A stretch of DNA of 64,000 nucleotides from Palsa-504 sp963795795 (GCA_963795795.1 CAWCJS010000024.1:448741-512740); one strand, 5' to 3'. Counted from the stretch's first letter, positions 52,445 through 60,664 are shown. The notes: generated from the letters alone by a model not told the origin. A program made the numbers and translations.

Positions 52445-52633
52445 TTATTCGGCGTATTCCATGGCGCCGCGCAGTTGCGCGGCGCGGCGCCAGGCCTCGA
52501 CCATCCGGCGTTCCGCCCTCAGTTCGAGCCGCCTGGCCCGGCGGAGGGAGTCGACCCGGCGGCCGTACCGTCGGTGTTCTGCCTCCTCCAGCGTGCTGCG
52601 AGTCCGTTGACTCGCGAGCAGTTCCCAGCGCAT
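52445..52633 (-). CDS. 62-aa charged helical protein downstream of whiB7
   Basis: Unrecognised. The ATG at 52633 has AGGAG with 8 nt spacing. The sequence is mostly charged and helical (RRYGRRVDSLRRARRLELRAERRMVEAWRRAA) with many Arg and Glu, ending GAMEYAE. It lies about 115 nt after whiB7 on the same strand. It may bind nucleic acid or be a small accessory factor; co-transcription with whiB7 is plausible. Confidence 0.6.
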   Translation of the reverse strand: MRWELLASQRTRSTLEEAEHRRYGRRVDSLRRARRLELRAERRMVEAWRRAAQLRGAMEYAE

Positions 52634-52749
52634 GCTGATCACTCCTGATGTGTATGTGCATCGTGTGCCGCCTGGCCGCGCGGCTCATGTCCGCCGCGCG
52701 GCCCCATCTGGTGACGTGGCCAGCCACCGTGCTGGCCTGGCGTCGCCGC

Positions 52750-53136
52750 TTACGCGGCGACTTCGGTCTTACGCGGACGTCCGCGGGGGCGCTTGCGGGG
52801 CACGATCGCCCCGCGAATCAGCAGCTCGCCGCCCCAGACGCCCCAGGGCTCCCTGCGCTCGAGCGCACCGGTCAGGCAGGCGATCCTGGCCCGGCAGCCC
52901 CGGCACATGGCCTTCGCGGTCTCCACGTCCTCGGGAGACTCAGCGAAGAACAGTTCCGGGTCCTCCGTGCACGGAAGATCCAGCCCTACCGGGAGCAGCG
53001 TGGCCGTACCGCTCACCACGCCGAATCCCTGCCTGACGTCGTCTGGCTCCTGCCCCGCCGCCTCGAACATGGACGCCTCGAACCCCGTTACGTCCATCTC
53101 GTCGGCGGTGGCACTGCGCCATTGCATCGGTGCCAT
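52750..53136 (-). CDS. whiB7: WhiB7-type iron-sulphur transcription regulator
   Basis: A 128-aa Wbl protein. Four cluster-binding cysteines, C56, C78, C81 and C87, are followed by PWGVWGGE (the G-V/I-W-G-G turn) and an AT-hook, RPRGRPRK (116-123). The AT-hook is diagnostic of WhiB7/WblC, the SigA partner that activates intrinsic antibiotic-resistance genes on ribosome stalling. The N-terminal ~50 residues are longer than usual. A long leader with an upstream ORF, hairpins and a matching promoter lies at 53137-53662. Confidence 0.93.
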   Translation of the reverse strand: MAPMQWRSATADEMDVTGFEASMFEAAGQEPDDVRQGFGVVSGTATLLPVGLDLPCTEDPELFFAESPEDVETAKAMCRGCRARIACLTGALERREPWGVWGGELLIRGAIVPRKRPRGRPRKTEVAA

Positions 53137-53211
53137 CCCCTCTCGTTAGCCGGTCCTAGTTCTCGTCCAACGCGATTTCTCGCCCGTCCTGGGACCTAGG
53201 CCCAAATAACT

Positions 53212-53244
53212 AGGCCGCGGACCCTGTGTGCGGGTCCGCGGCCT
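53212..53244 (-). terminator. Attenuator-like hairpin in the whiB7 leader
   Basis: AGGCCGCGGACCC and GGGTCCGCGGCCT form a perfect 13-bp stem with a 7-nt loop, between the leader ORF and whiB7. A second stem, CCGGTC-TAAAA-GACCGG, encloses the leader ORF stop codon. Together they could switch between termination and read-through as ribosomes stall. Confidence 0.7.
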
Positions 53245-53267
53245 CAAGGGGATTTCTGGCCGGTCTT

Positions 53268-53573
53268 TTAGACCGGTTCCCTATGTTGAGGCGGACCCAC
53301 TGCGGTAACGCCGACGGCGCTGCCGCTCGTCATGTAGTTGTCGGAATTCGGCTGCCCAAGCTGGACCGCGGGAGCGGCCTTGGGCGGGACCGGGATGGCG
53401 AAGACAACGTGCCCCCGGACGCGCGAAACGGACTGCACCGCAACGGCGCACGGCTCCGTGCCGAAACCGGCACCGAGCACACTTGTCCCCGGGAAGGTGC
53501 TCTGCAGGCTGGAGGCAGCCGCACGCGACAGCCACAGCGTGGCAGGCAGTTTGCCTGAGTTGATGTATGTCAC
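53268..53573 (-). CDS. 101-aa leader ORF upstream of whiB7
   Basis: A GTG-initiated ORF with GAGAGGAGG about 6 nt upstream, on the whiB7 strand. The protein starts VTYINSGKLPATLWLSRAAA and is Val/Ala/Pro/Ser-rich, without a known domain. Its stop lies inside a small hairpin, and the main attenuator hairpin follows. The ORF is much longer than the short uORFs described in whiB7 leaders, so it might be an independent small gene; I favour a leader role from its position between a WhiB7-type promoter and the attenuator. Confidence 0.55.
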   Translation of the reverse strand: MTYINSGKLPATLWLSRAAASSLQSTFPGTSVLGAGFGTEPCAVAVQSVSRVRGHVVFAIPVPPKAAPAVQLGQPNSDNYMTSGSAVGVTAVGPPQHREPV

Positions 53574-53624
53574 GGGGCACCTCCTCTCTGGGAGCATCGC
53601 CAATTAGCCCACGGACATGTACGC

Positions 53625-53662
53625 AGCCTAAGTGTTGCTTCCCGATGGGGCAACAGTTTTTT
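53625..53662 (-). promoter_or_regulatory. WhiB7-type promoter
   Basis: On the minus strand AAAAAA (53662-53657) is followed by 3 bp, then -35 TTGCCC (53653-53648), 17 bp, and -10 TAGGCT (53630-53625). An AT-rich block 3 bp before the -35 box is the hallmark of WhiB7-activated SigA promoters. Predicted start is near 53618. Confidence 0.75.
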
Positions 53663-53717
53663 GACCTGGGACTTCGCCGCACAGAAAGCGGAAATACGGC
53701 GGCCCGCCGACACTGAC

Positions 53718-53752
53718 CGGGGGTTCCGGGGGTTGTCCCCCGGGCTAGCACT
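53718..53752. repeat. Second copy of the G/C hairpin element
   Basis: GTTCCGGGGGTTGTCCCCCG followed by GGCTAGCACTG matches the end of the element at 4849-4940 (TTCCGGGGGGTCGTCCCCCC plus AGGCTAGCACAG). Situated after tesB and upstream of the WhiB7-type promoter. Confidence 0.6.
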
Positions 53753-53766
53753 GCTGACCTGGGAGT

Positions 53767-54630
53767 TCAGCCGGAAGCGCGGCCGGTGCGGATCAGGCCC
53801 TCCTGCACCACGGAGACCACGAGTTCGCCCTGCTGGGTGTACACCTCGCCGCGGGCCAGGCCGCGGCCGCCGTAGGCCACCGGCGAGTCCTGCGCGTACA
53901 GCAGCCACCGGTCGGCGCGGAACGGGCGGTGGAACCACATGGCGTGGTCCAGGCTGGCGCCCGTCGTGCGCCCGTCCCACCACGACAGGCCGTGCCCGAG
54001 CAGCACCGAGTCCAGCAGCGTCATGTCCGAGGCGTAGGTCATCAGGCACACGTGCAGCAGCGGGTCATCGGGCAGTTCCCCGTCCACCCGCAGCCAGACC
54101 AGGTTCGTGGTGGTCCGCAGCGACGGGTCGCGCTCCGCCTCGACCTGCAGGGGCCCGATCGACCGCAGGTCGATCGGGCTATCGCGCCACGGGACGGACG
54201 CCTCGCCGAGCACGCGGGCCAGCCGGTCCTGCCGGCGCTCGACGGCCTCCGGCGGCGGCACGTCGGGCATCGGGTCGGAGTGCTCGGGGCCGGGTTCGGC
54301 GTGGTGGAAGGACGCGGACAGGGTGAAGATCGTCTCCCCATGCTGGACCGCGGACACCCGTCGGGTGGTGAACGACCGCCCGTCCCGCACCCGGTCGACC
54401 AGGTACACCAGCGGGACGGTCGGGTCGCCCGGCCTGATGAAGTAGGCGTGCAGGGAGTGCACCGGCCGGTCCGCCGGGACGGTCCGGCCCGCGGCGACCA
54501 GCGCCTGCCCGGCCACCTGACCGCCGAACACCCGCTGCCTGCGCTCGTCCGGGCTGCGCCCGCGGAAGATGTTGACCTCGATCTGCTCCAGGTCGAGCAG
54601 GTCGATGAGCTCGTCGAGCGCCTTACCCAT
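53767..54630 (-). CDS. tesB: Acyl-CoA thioesterase II
   Basis: A 287-aa double hot-dog thioesterase that hydrolyses acyl-CoA to free acid and CoA. The N-terminal LIDLLDLEQIEVNIFRGRSP, then VFGGQVAGQALVAAGRTV, and HSLHAYFIRPGDPTVPLVY, followed by the second repeat with SLDHAMWFHRPFRADRWLLY, are all standard. I start at ATG 54630 (MGKALDEL), which overlaps the uvrD2 stop by 8 nt. Confidence 0.95.
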   Translation of the reverse strand: MGKALDELIDLLDLEQIEVNIFRGRSPDERRQRVFGGQVAGQALVAAGRTVPADRPVHSLHAYFIRPGDPTVPLVYLVDRVRDGRSFTTRRVSAVQHGETIFTLSASFHHAEPGPEHSDPMPDVPPPEAVERRQDRLARVLGEASVPWRDSPIDLRSIGPLQVEAERDPSLRTTTNLVWLRVDGELPDDPLLHVCLMTYASDMTLLDSVLLGHGLSWWDGRTTGASLDHAMWFHRPFRADRWLLYAQDSPVAYGGRGLARGEVYTQQGELVVSVVQEGLIRTGRASG

Positions 54631-56380
54631 GGGCCCTCCGGCCGATCCGCACGTCATCGAGGAAACGCGACCGTGGCCGGGCTGAGCCGCGGTTCCGGCT
54701 GCCCGGCGTCCGGGCCGGGGACCAGGACAGGTACAGGTGCTGGCGGGCCCTGGTCACCGCCACATACAGTAGCCGCCTTTCCTCCTCGAGCGCGTCCGAG
54801 GTCTTGGCGTGCACGATGGGCATGAGCCCTTCGACCAGGCCGGGCAGGAACACCGCGTCCCACTCCAGGCCCTTGGCCGCGTGCATCGAAGCGAGCGTCA
54901 CGCCCTCGACCACCGGCGCGTGCCCCAGCTCCGCTCGCAGGGTCAGCTCCGCCGAGAAATCGCCCAGGGTGGCGTCAGGCCGTGCCGCGTGCATGTCGTC
55001 GGCGAGCTGGGCGATCGCGGCGAGCGACTCCCACCGTTCGCGCGCCCCCGCGCCCCCGGCCTGGGGCGCGCCGGTGAAGCCCACGCCGGTCAGCACGTGG
55101 CGGACCGAGGCGGGCAGCGGGTCCCGGGCGTCGTCGGACCCCACCTCACCGCGCGCGGCGCCGCGGAGCAGGACCAGCACCTGGCGCACCACGGGCCGCT
55201 CGTAGAACCGCTCCGCGCCGCGCACCACGTACGGCACCGCGGCCTCGTCCAGCGCCCGCTCAAAGCGTTCGGTGTCGGCGTTGACCCGGACCAGCACCGC
55301 GATCTCCCGATGCGGGACGCCGACCGCCAGCAGCGCCCGGATCTGGACGGCCAGCCCGGCCGCCTCGTCGGCGTCGTGGGAGTACTCGGTAAGTACGGGC
55401 GGCGGGCCCGCGGGTCGTTGCGCGATGAGCGCGCCGCCCCCCGGGATGAGCTGGTTGGCCACGGCGACCACCTGCGGCGTGGACCGGTAGTCGCGTACCA
55501 GGCGGACCACCGTCGCGCCGGGAAACTCCGTGGTGAACCCGGTCAGGTAGGCGGGCGTGGCGCCGGTGAACGAGTAGATCACCTGCTGCGGGTCCCCCAC
55601 CACGCACAGGTCGTCGCGGTCGCCGAGCCAGGCGTCGAGGAGCAGTTTCTGCAGCGGGTTCACGTCCTGGTACTCGTCGACGACGAAGTGCCTGAACGTC
55701 CCGCGCACCTGGTCGGCGGCCTCGCGGTGCTCGAGCACGATGGCGGCGGTCAGCTCCAGGACCGACTCGAAGTCGATCAGGTGCCGCTCCCGGCGCAGCC
55801 GCTCGTACCCGGCAAAGACCGCGGCCACCTGCTCCGCGTCGGCCGCCGGAGAGCGCCCGGCCCGGGCCGCGGCGTCGGCGTAGCCGTCCGCGCGGACCTG
55901 GATCGCCTTGGCCCACTCGATCGCGGCCGCGGCGTCGAAGAGTCCCGCCCCGCCGTCGAGCCTGACGCGCGCCTGCTGGGCCGCCTCTCGGATCAGGCCG
56001 AGCTTGGAGTCGATCAGACCCGGAGGGCGGCCGCCGATGACCCGCGGCCAGAAGTAGTTGAGCTGGCGCAGCGCGGCCGCGTGGAAAGTGGTGGCTCGTA
56101 CCCGCGTCGTGCCGAGCTCCCTGAGCCGGCCGCGCAGTTCCCCGGCCGCGCGGACGGTGAACGTCAGGGCCAGCACGTGCGCCGGGTTGACCAGCCCGGA
56201 GCCGACCAGGTACGCGATGCGGTGCGTGATGGCGCGCGTCTTGCCGGTGCCCGCCCCGGCCAGCACGCAGACCGGCCCGCGGGCGGCCAGGACCACCTCG
56301 CGCTGCTCCGGGTCTAGCCCGGCCAGCAGCGCGTCACAGTTGTCCAGCACGGCGTCGGCCACGCGCTCATCCTGCCTCAT
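54623..56380 (-). CDS. uvrD2: UvrD2-type ATP-dependent DNA helicase (SF1)
   Basis: A 585-aa superfamily 1A helicase. AGAGTGKTRAITHRIAYL is Walker A, VDEYQDVNPLQ motif II, GDPQQVIYSF motif III and SMHAAKGLEWDAVFLPGL motif V, followed by RRLLYVAVTRAR for motif VI. It ends after WSPARTPGSRNRGSARP without the HRDC domain that mycobacterial UvrD2 carries at its C-terminus, so it is a shorter version. It is divergent from mrx1, the common actinobacterial arrangement. Confidence 0.94.
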   Translation of the reverse strand: MRQDERVADAVLDNCDALLAGLDPEQREVVLAARGPVCVLAGAGTGKTRAITHRIAYLVGSGLVNPAHVLALTFTVRAAGELRGRLRELGTTRVRATTFHAAALRQLNYFWPRVIGGRPPGLIDSKLGLIREAAQQARVRLDGGAGLFDAAAAIEWAKAIQVRADGYADAAARAGRSPAADAEQVAAVFAGYERLRRERHLIDFESVLELTAAIVLEHREAADQVRGTFRHFVVDEYQDVNPLQKLLLDAWLGDRDDLCVVGDPQQVIYSFTGATPAYLTGFTTEFPGATVVRLVRDYRSTPQVVAVANQLIPGGGALIAQRPAGPPPVLTEYSHDADEAAGLAVQIRALLAVGVPHREIAVLVRVNADTERFERALDEAAVPYVVRGAERFYERPVVRQVLVLLRGAARGEVGSDDARDPLPASVRHVLTGVGFTGAPQAGGAGARERWESLAAIAQLADDMHAARPDATLGDFSAELTLRAELGHAPVVEGVTLASMHAAKGLEWDAVFLPGLVEGLMPIVHAKTSDALEEERRLLYVAVTRARQHLYLSWSPARTPGSRNRGSARPRSRFLDDVRIGRRAHG

Positions 56381-56457
56381 CGGACCGGCAATGGTGCCAC
56401 GGAACGGGGCCGCGCGGGGAAGGGATCGACGCCAGCGCTACCGAACGGGGCCGCGCG

Positions 56458-56483
56458 GGAAGGCCACGGGGTCCGCCGGTGTT
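56458..56483 (+). promoter_or_regulatory. Possible SigR-type promoter of mrx1
   Basis: GGAAG (56458-56462) is followed by exactly 18 nt and GTT (56481-56483), 40 nt before the mrx1 start. The first element differs from GGAAT in one base. Mycoredoxin genes belong to SigR/SigH regulons in other actinobacteria, which supports the call. Confidence 0.6.
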
Positions 56484-56522
56484 ACACAACGCGGGCTTTT
56501 ACCAATCACGAGGAGGCGGCGG

Positions 56523-56798
56523 GTGTCCGGCCAGCTGACGATGTACACCACCCAATGGTGCGGCTTCTGCCGGAACCTGAAGAACCAGCTCGCGCGGGTC
56601 GGGATCGAGATGGCCGAGGTCGACATCGAGCGCGATCCCGCCGCGGCCGAGTTCGTGATGTCGGTCAACGGCGGCAACCAGACCGTGCCCACCGTGGTGT
56701 TCCCGGACGACAGCGTGATGACCAACCCCTCCGCGAACCAGGTGCGCGCCCGGCTAGACGCCATCACCGCGGGGCAGGAGGTCCTGGCCCAGGGGTGA
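56523..56798 (+). CDS. mrx1: Mycoredoxin (glutaredoxin-like)
   Basis: A 91-aa thioredoxin-fold protein with active site C13-G-F-C16 and TVP (54-56), a cis-Pro loop. Mycoredoxins reduce mycothiol mixed disulphides. The start GTG at 56523 has GAGGAGG about 4 nt upstream. The gene is divergent from uvrD2 and carries a SigR-like promoter, linking it with the sigR-rsrA operon at the start of the window. The usual mycobacterial active site is CGYC; F is a conservative change. Confidence 0.93.
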   Translation: MSGQLTMYTTQWCGFCRNLKNQLARVGIEMAEVDIERDPAAAEFVMSVNGGNQTVPTVVFPDDSVMTNPSANQVRARLDAITAGQEVLAQG

Positions 56799-56868
56799 AA
56801 CCACCGCCGTTCGGGATAAAAAGAGCTTTTTTAACGCCGAACGCGGATAGTGCCGGGGCAGGTGATGC

Positions 56869-57336
56869 ATGGACGATGAATCCGCAGGTGAGCTCGTGAT
56901 CCGGAGGTCCGGACCGGGCTGGCGGGTCGGCGACGAGGAAACCGGCGACCTGACCAGCGCCATGGTGCTCGCCGACCTGCTGGCCGGCGACCTCGGGCTC
57001 GCCGGCGAGCCGCCGTCGGCCGAGCCCGCGAGCCAGGACGAGGCGGCGCGGCTCGCCGTGACGGTGGCGCAACTCGAGCACGCGCTCACCGCGCGGGTGC
57101 GCGTGGAGCGGGCTATCGGCGTGCTGGCCGAACGGCACAGGCTCCTGCCCCGGGAGGCGTTCGACCTGCTCAGGAGCGCGGCCCGGGCCGACGGCCAGAA
57201 GGTCACCGAGCTCGCCGGGATCGTGGTGGACAGCGCGTCGAACCCGCTGCTGCCGCTGCCCGCCCCCTTGGCCAGGCAGCCGATCGCGGCGCGCCAGCGC
57301 GGGCTCTCACCGCGCCACGCCCGCGCCAGGAGCTAA
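56869..57336 (+). CDS. ANTAR-domain RNA-binding antiterminator
   Basis: A 155-aa protein. Residues about 65-125 fit ANTAR: LEHALTARVRVERAIGVLAERHRLLPREAFDLLRSAARADGQ, with the conserved Ala-Ile-Gly (RAIGVLAE) and hydrophobic positions of the three-helix bundle. ANTAR domains bind paired hairpins in leader RNAs. The N-terminal ~60 residues (RRSGPGWRVGDEETGDLTSAMVLADLL) are not a recognised sensor. No hairpin pair is evident next to it, so its target is elsewhere. Confidence 0.82.
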   Translation: MDDESAGELVIRRSGPGWRVGDEETGDLTSAMVLADLLAGDLGLAGEPPSAEPASQDEAARLAVTVAQLEHALTARVRVERAIGVLAERHRLLPREAFDLLRSAARADGQKVTELAGIVVDSASNPLLPLPAPLARQPIAARQRGLSPRHARARS

Positions 57337-57455
57337 CCTGGCGATACCGTCCACGACACGCCCGCGAAGGCAACGATTCGGGGGGCGCGAATGACGGCGG
57401 ACGGCGCTACAGTCCTTGGCACGTGTGGGGTGGCGGAGCGAAGGAGGCCGGGGGC

Positions 57456-58700
57456 ATGGACCTTGACGCGGTCGAGATCTGCGCCGGGGCCGGGGGGCAG
57501 GCCCTCGGGCTCGAGCAGGCCGGCTTCGAGCACGCCCTGGCCGTCGAGCTCGACGCGGCGGCGTGCGCCACGCTGCGGGCCAACCGGCCCGGCTGGAAGG
57601 TCGCCGAGGGGGACGTGGCCGACCTGGCCCTCTGGCGGCCGCGCGACTACCAGGGCGTGGCGCTGCTCGCGGGCGGGGTCCCGTGCCCGCCGTTCACCGT
57701 GGCGGGGCGGCAGCTCGGCGCGGACGACGAGCGTGACCTGTTCGCCTGGGCGGTGGAACTCTGCGGGGTGGTCAGGCCGCGGGCGCTGCTGCTGGAGAAC
57801 GTCCGGGGGTTGAGCACCGCGCGGTTCAGCGGGTACCGGCAGCACGTCCTGGACCGGCTGCGCGAGCTCGGGTACGTCCCGGGGTGGCGGCTGCTGCACG
57901 CGTCGGAGTTCGGCGTGCCGCAGCTCCGCCCGCGCTTCGTGCTGGTGGCCCTGCGCCCGGAGGACGCGCCCTGGTTCCGGTGGCCGGCGTCGTCTTCCGG
58001 ACCGGTTTTGACGGTCGGCCATGCCCTGGGTGACCTGATGGCCGCCCGCGGGTGGCCCGGGGCCGCGGCCTGGGCCCGGCGAGCCGACCGGATCGCCCCC
58101 ACGATCGTGGGCGGGTCGAAGAAGCACGGCGGGGGTGACCTCGGCCCGACCCGGGCCAAGCGGGCCTGGGCGGAGCTCGGCGTCGACGGCCTCGGCATCG
58201 CCGACGCCGCCCCGGGACCCGACGCGGACCCGGCGCTGGCGCCCCGGCTGACCTGCGAGATGGTGGCCAGGCTGCAGGGCTGGCGGGACGAGTGGGACTG
58301 GCGGTTCAGCGGGCGCAAGACCGCGCGGTACCGGCAGATCGGGAACGCGTTCCCGCCCCCGGTCGCGGAGGCGGTCGGGACGGCCATCCGCCGCGCGCTG
58401 GAGCACTCAGGTCCGCCGGCCGGGGCAGGCGACGAGGCGTACGTTCACGACCCGGTGTTCCGGGTGCTCCGGTCGCGTGACGACTTCCTGACCGCCGGGC
58501 AGATCGCGGACCTGGCCGCGGGGTTGACGCCCGGGGCCGTGCTCGGGCGGCTGGGGCACCTCGGGCGTGACTTCGAGTTGGAGGTCGCCGAGGGTCGTGA
58601 CGGGCTTGCGTACCGGCTGGGCGGCTTCAAGGCCTTCCTCGGGCAGCGCGAGCACACCCGCCACCGGCGTTTCGCCGCGACCCGGGCCACCATCAGCTGA
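57456..58700 (+). CDS. DNA (cytosine-5-)-methyltransferase
   Basis: A 414-aa C5-cytosine methyltransferase: motif I EICAGAGGQALGLEQAG, motif IV GVPCPPF with catalytic Cys, motif VI LLENVRG, motif VIII VPQLRPRFVL, and motif X YRQIGNAFPPPVAEAVG. The target recognition region is about 190-270. A C-terminal extension (HDPVFRVLRSRDDFLTAGQIADL...) looks like a small helical or winged domain. ATG 57456 has AAGGAGG upstream. No restriction endonuclease gene is seen. The last two thirds are duplicated inverted at 63256-64000. Confidence 0.93.
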   Translation: MDLDAVEICAGAGGQALGLEQAGFEHALAVELDAAACATLRANRPGWKVAEGDVADLALWRPRDYQGVALLAGGVPCPPFTVAGRQLGADDERDLFAWAVELCGVVRPRALLLENVRGLSTARFSGYRQHVLDRLRELGYVPGWRLLHASEFGVPQLRPRFVLVALRPEDAPWFRWPASSSGPVLTVGHALGDLMAARGWPGAAAWARRADRIAPTIVGGSKKHGGGDLGPTRAKRAWAELGVDGLGIADAAPGPDADPALAPRLTCEMVARLQGWRDEWDWRFSGRKTARYRQIGNAFPPPVAEAVGTAIRRALEHSGPPAGAGDEAYVHDPVFRVLRSRDDFLTAGQIADLAAGLTPGAVLGRLGHLGRDFELEVAEGRDGLAYRLGGFKAFLGQREHTRHRRFAATRATIS

Positions 58701-58772
58701 CCTCAGCTGGTTCGCAACCGGCCTGATCTGCTGACGGGGGATGTCAGTGAACGGGCCGTAGCGTCGTGCCGT

Positions 58773-58925
58773 GACGGACACCGCGGACGGCCCGATGAAG
58801 ATCGGCCGGAGATCGCCGCGGCCATGCACGGGTACGCCGCACTCGGCGTGCGGCACATCATGTTCCAGATCGTGCCGTACACGCCAGAGGCGATCAAGCT
58901 GCTGACCGAGGCGCTCCATATCTAG
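58773..58925 (+). pseudogene. C-terminal remnant of a luciferase-like flavin monooxygenase
   Basis: A frame reading EIAAAMHGYAALGVRHIMFQ then IVPYTPEAIKLLTEALHI matches the end of LLM-class F420/flavin-dependent oxidoreductases. No upstream part exists, so this is a truncated relic of about 50 codons. The inverted copy (63013-63187) reads on to HIYRAGPR before its stop. Confidence 0.7.
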
Positions 58926-59128
58926 CGCGCCGCCGGCCCGCGCTGAGCGCCAGCACCCGCAGATCAGGCCGGCGAACCGCTCGCACGACCAGCTCCCCGG
59001 TGATCCGCGGGTATGATGCGCAGCGGCCACGCGCCGGCGGTGACTTCGGGCCAGTGGATCGTCCTTACTGGTGGCGGGCCGCGGCAACCGGCCCCGGTCG
59101 GTGTGAGGCAGCTTGTCAGGAGGTCATC

Positions 59129-59773
59129 GTGTCGCAGGTCCGGGTGCACAACTTCTCGGTGTCGCTGGATGGGTTCGGCACCGGCGCGGGGCAACGCCTG
59201 GATGCCCCGTTCGGGCATGCGGGAACCCGGCTGCACGAGTGGTTCTTCCCGACGCGTACCTTCCGCGCCATGCAGGGCCAGCCCGGCGGCAGCACCGGCA
59301 TTGACGACGCTTTCGCCAGCGCTTGGGCCCTGGGCATCGGCGCCGAGATCATGGGGCGGGGCAAGTTCGGCCCGCACCGTGGACCGTGGCCGGACCAGGA
59401 GTGGAACGGATGGTGGGGAGACACCCCGCCGTTCGGCACCCCGGTCTTTGTTCTCACCCACCATCCCCGGCCCGCCGTCCAGATGAACGGCGGTACCACG
59501 TTTGACTTCCTCGACGCCAGCCCCGCCCAGGCGCTTGCGCAGGCGCGCCAGGCCGCCGGAGGCGGGGATGTCCGCATCGGCGGCGGCCCGTCCACCGTCC
59601 GCGAATTCCTGGCCGCCGGCCTGATCGACTACCTGCACATTGTCGTGGTGCCCATCGTGCTGGGCCGCGGGGAGCGGCTCTGGGACGGGCTGGAGGCGCT
59701 CGAAGACCATTTCCGGATTGAGGCCGTGAACAGCCCCAGTGGCGTCACCCACGTCACCTTCAGCCGACGGTAA
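59129..59773 (+). CDS. Dihydrofolate reductase-family (RibD C-terminal) protein, copy 1
   Basis: A 214-aa protein of the DHFR/RibD-C fold found widely in actinobacteria. It begins VSQVRVHNFSVSLDGFGTG, has AEIMGRGKFGPHRG and PVFVLTHHPRP, and GGDVRIGGGPSTVREFLAAGLIDYLHIVVVPIVLG in the NADPH-binding part. The GTG at 59129 has AGGAGG about 7 nt upstream. The actual substrate is unknown; it is unlikely to be the housekeeping DHFR. An identical protein is encoded by the inverted copy at 62187-62831. Confidence 0.9.
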   Translation: MSQVRVHNFSVSLDGFGTGAGQRLDAPFGHAGTRLHEWFFPTRTFRAMQGQPGGSTGIDDAFASAWALGIGAEIMGRGKFGPHRGPWPDQEWNGWWGDTPPFGTPVFVLTHHPRPAVQMNGGTTFDFLDASPAQALAQARQAAGGGDVRIGGGPSTVREFLAAGLIDYLHIVVVPIVLGRGERLWDGLEALEDHFRIEAVNSPSGVTHVTFSRR

Positions 59774-59967
59774 CAGCCGGCAGGGCAGGGCTGGGGCAGC
59801 CTTAGTCCTAGTCCTGGGAGTGGCCAGTAGTTAACCGGGTTGATTATGGCCGGGCCATCACAGCGGGTTTCGTGGTCGCCGGATTTGGAGAGTGTCGACC
59901 GTACGCACTCGATAACGGTGTCGCAGCCGGGGTGCCGTGACCGCGACGGAGAAGGTGAGAGACGGCG

Positions 59968-60531
59968 GTGACTCAGCGCACACAGGGAGCGACCATTCGC
60001 TTCGCCGCCACGCTGTCCACAATCGACACATCGACTGTGGTGCGGTTGCCTGAGACGGCGAGCAAGGACCTGCCCTCGCGCGGGCAGGTAGCCGTCCACG
60101 GAACGATCAATGGCGTCGAGTTCTCCACGGTGCTCGAACCAGACGGCAATTCGGGCCACTGGATGAGGGTCGATGACGCGCTGCAGCACGCCGCCGGCAT
60201 CAGCGCGGGTGACACTGCCACCATCGACATCGAGGCGACCAAGAATTGGCCTGAGCCGAGCGTGCCCCAGGATCTTGCCGCAGCTCTGGCAGCTGCCCCG
60301 CGGGAGATCCAGAACCTGTGGGACGAGATCACCCCGATGGCTCGCTGGGAATGGGTGCGGTGGGTCAACGCCACGAACAACCCTGACACGCGCAGCCGAC
60401 GGGTTGACGTGAGCATCTCGAAGATGAAGACCGGGAAAAGACGGCCCTGCTGTTTCAACCTCTCCGCGTGCACCGACCCGGACCTGTCAAGAAACGGCAG
60501 GCTCCTCGAGCTAGGGGACGACGGGTCCTGA
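59968..60531 (+). CDS. DUF1905/YdeI-family protein, copy 1
   Basis: A 187-aa protein. The N-terminal ~95 residues match DUF1905 (IRFAATLSTIDTSTVVRLPE...RGQVAVHGTINGVEFSTVLEP), and the C-terminal part is of YdeI/OmpD-associated type (ITPMARWEWVRWVNATNNPDTRSRRVDVSISKMKTGKRRPCCFN). The biochemical role of this family is not established. It lies within the inverted duplication. The start is GTG at 59968. Confidence 0.85.
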   Translation: MTQRTQGATIRFAATLSTIDTSTVVRLPETASKDLPSRGQVAVHGTINGVEFSTVLEPDGNSGHWMRVDDALQHAAGISAGDTATIDIEATKNWPEPSVPQDLAAALAAAPREIQNLWDEITPMARWEWVRWVNATNNPDTRSRRVDVSISKMKTGKRRPCCFNLSACTDPDLSRNGRLLELGDDGS

Positions 60532-60664
60532 TCGACGATCCGGGCTGGAGTCCGGTGTGTGGGCGAGCCGAGCGCGGACGGTGAGGTCATCAGGATGATC
60601 CGTGTGGGTCGGAGTGCCAGAGGTCCTGGGCCTCGGTGGTCGTTCCGCTGTATAGATGACTGTC

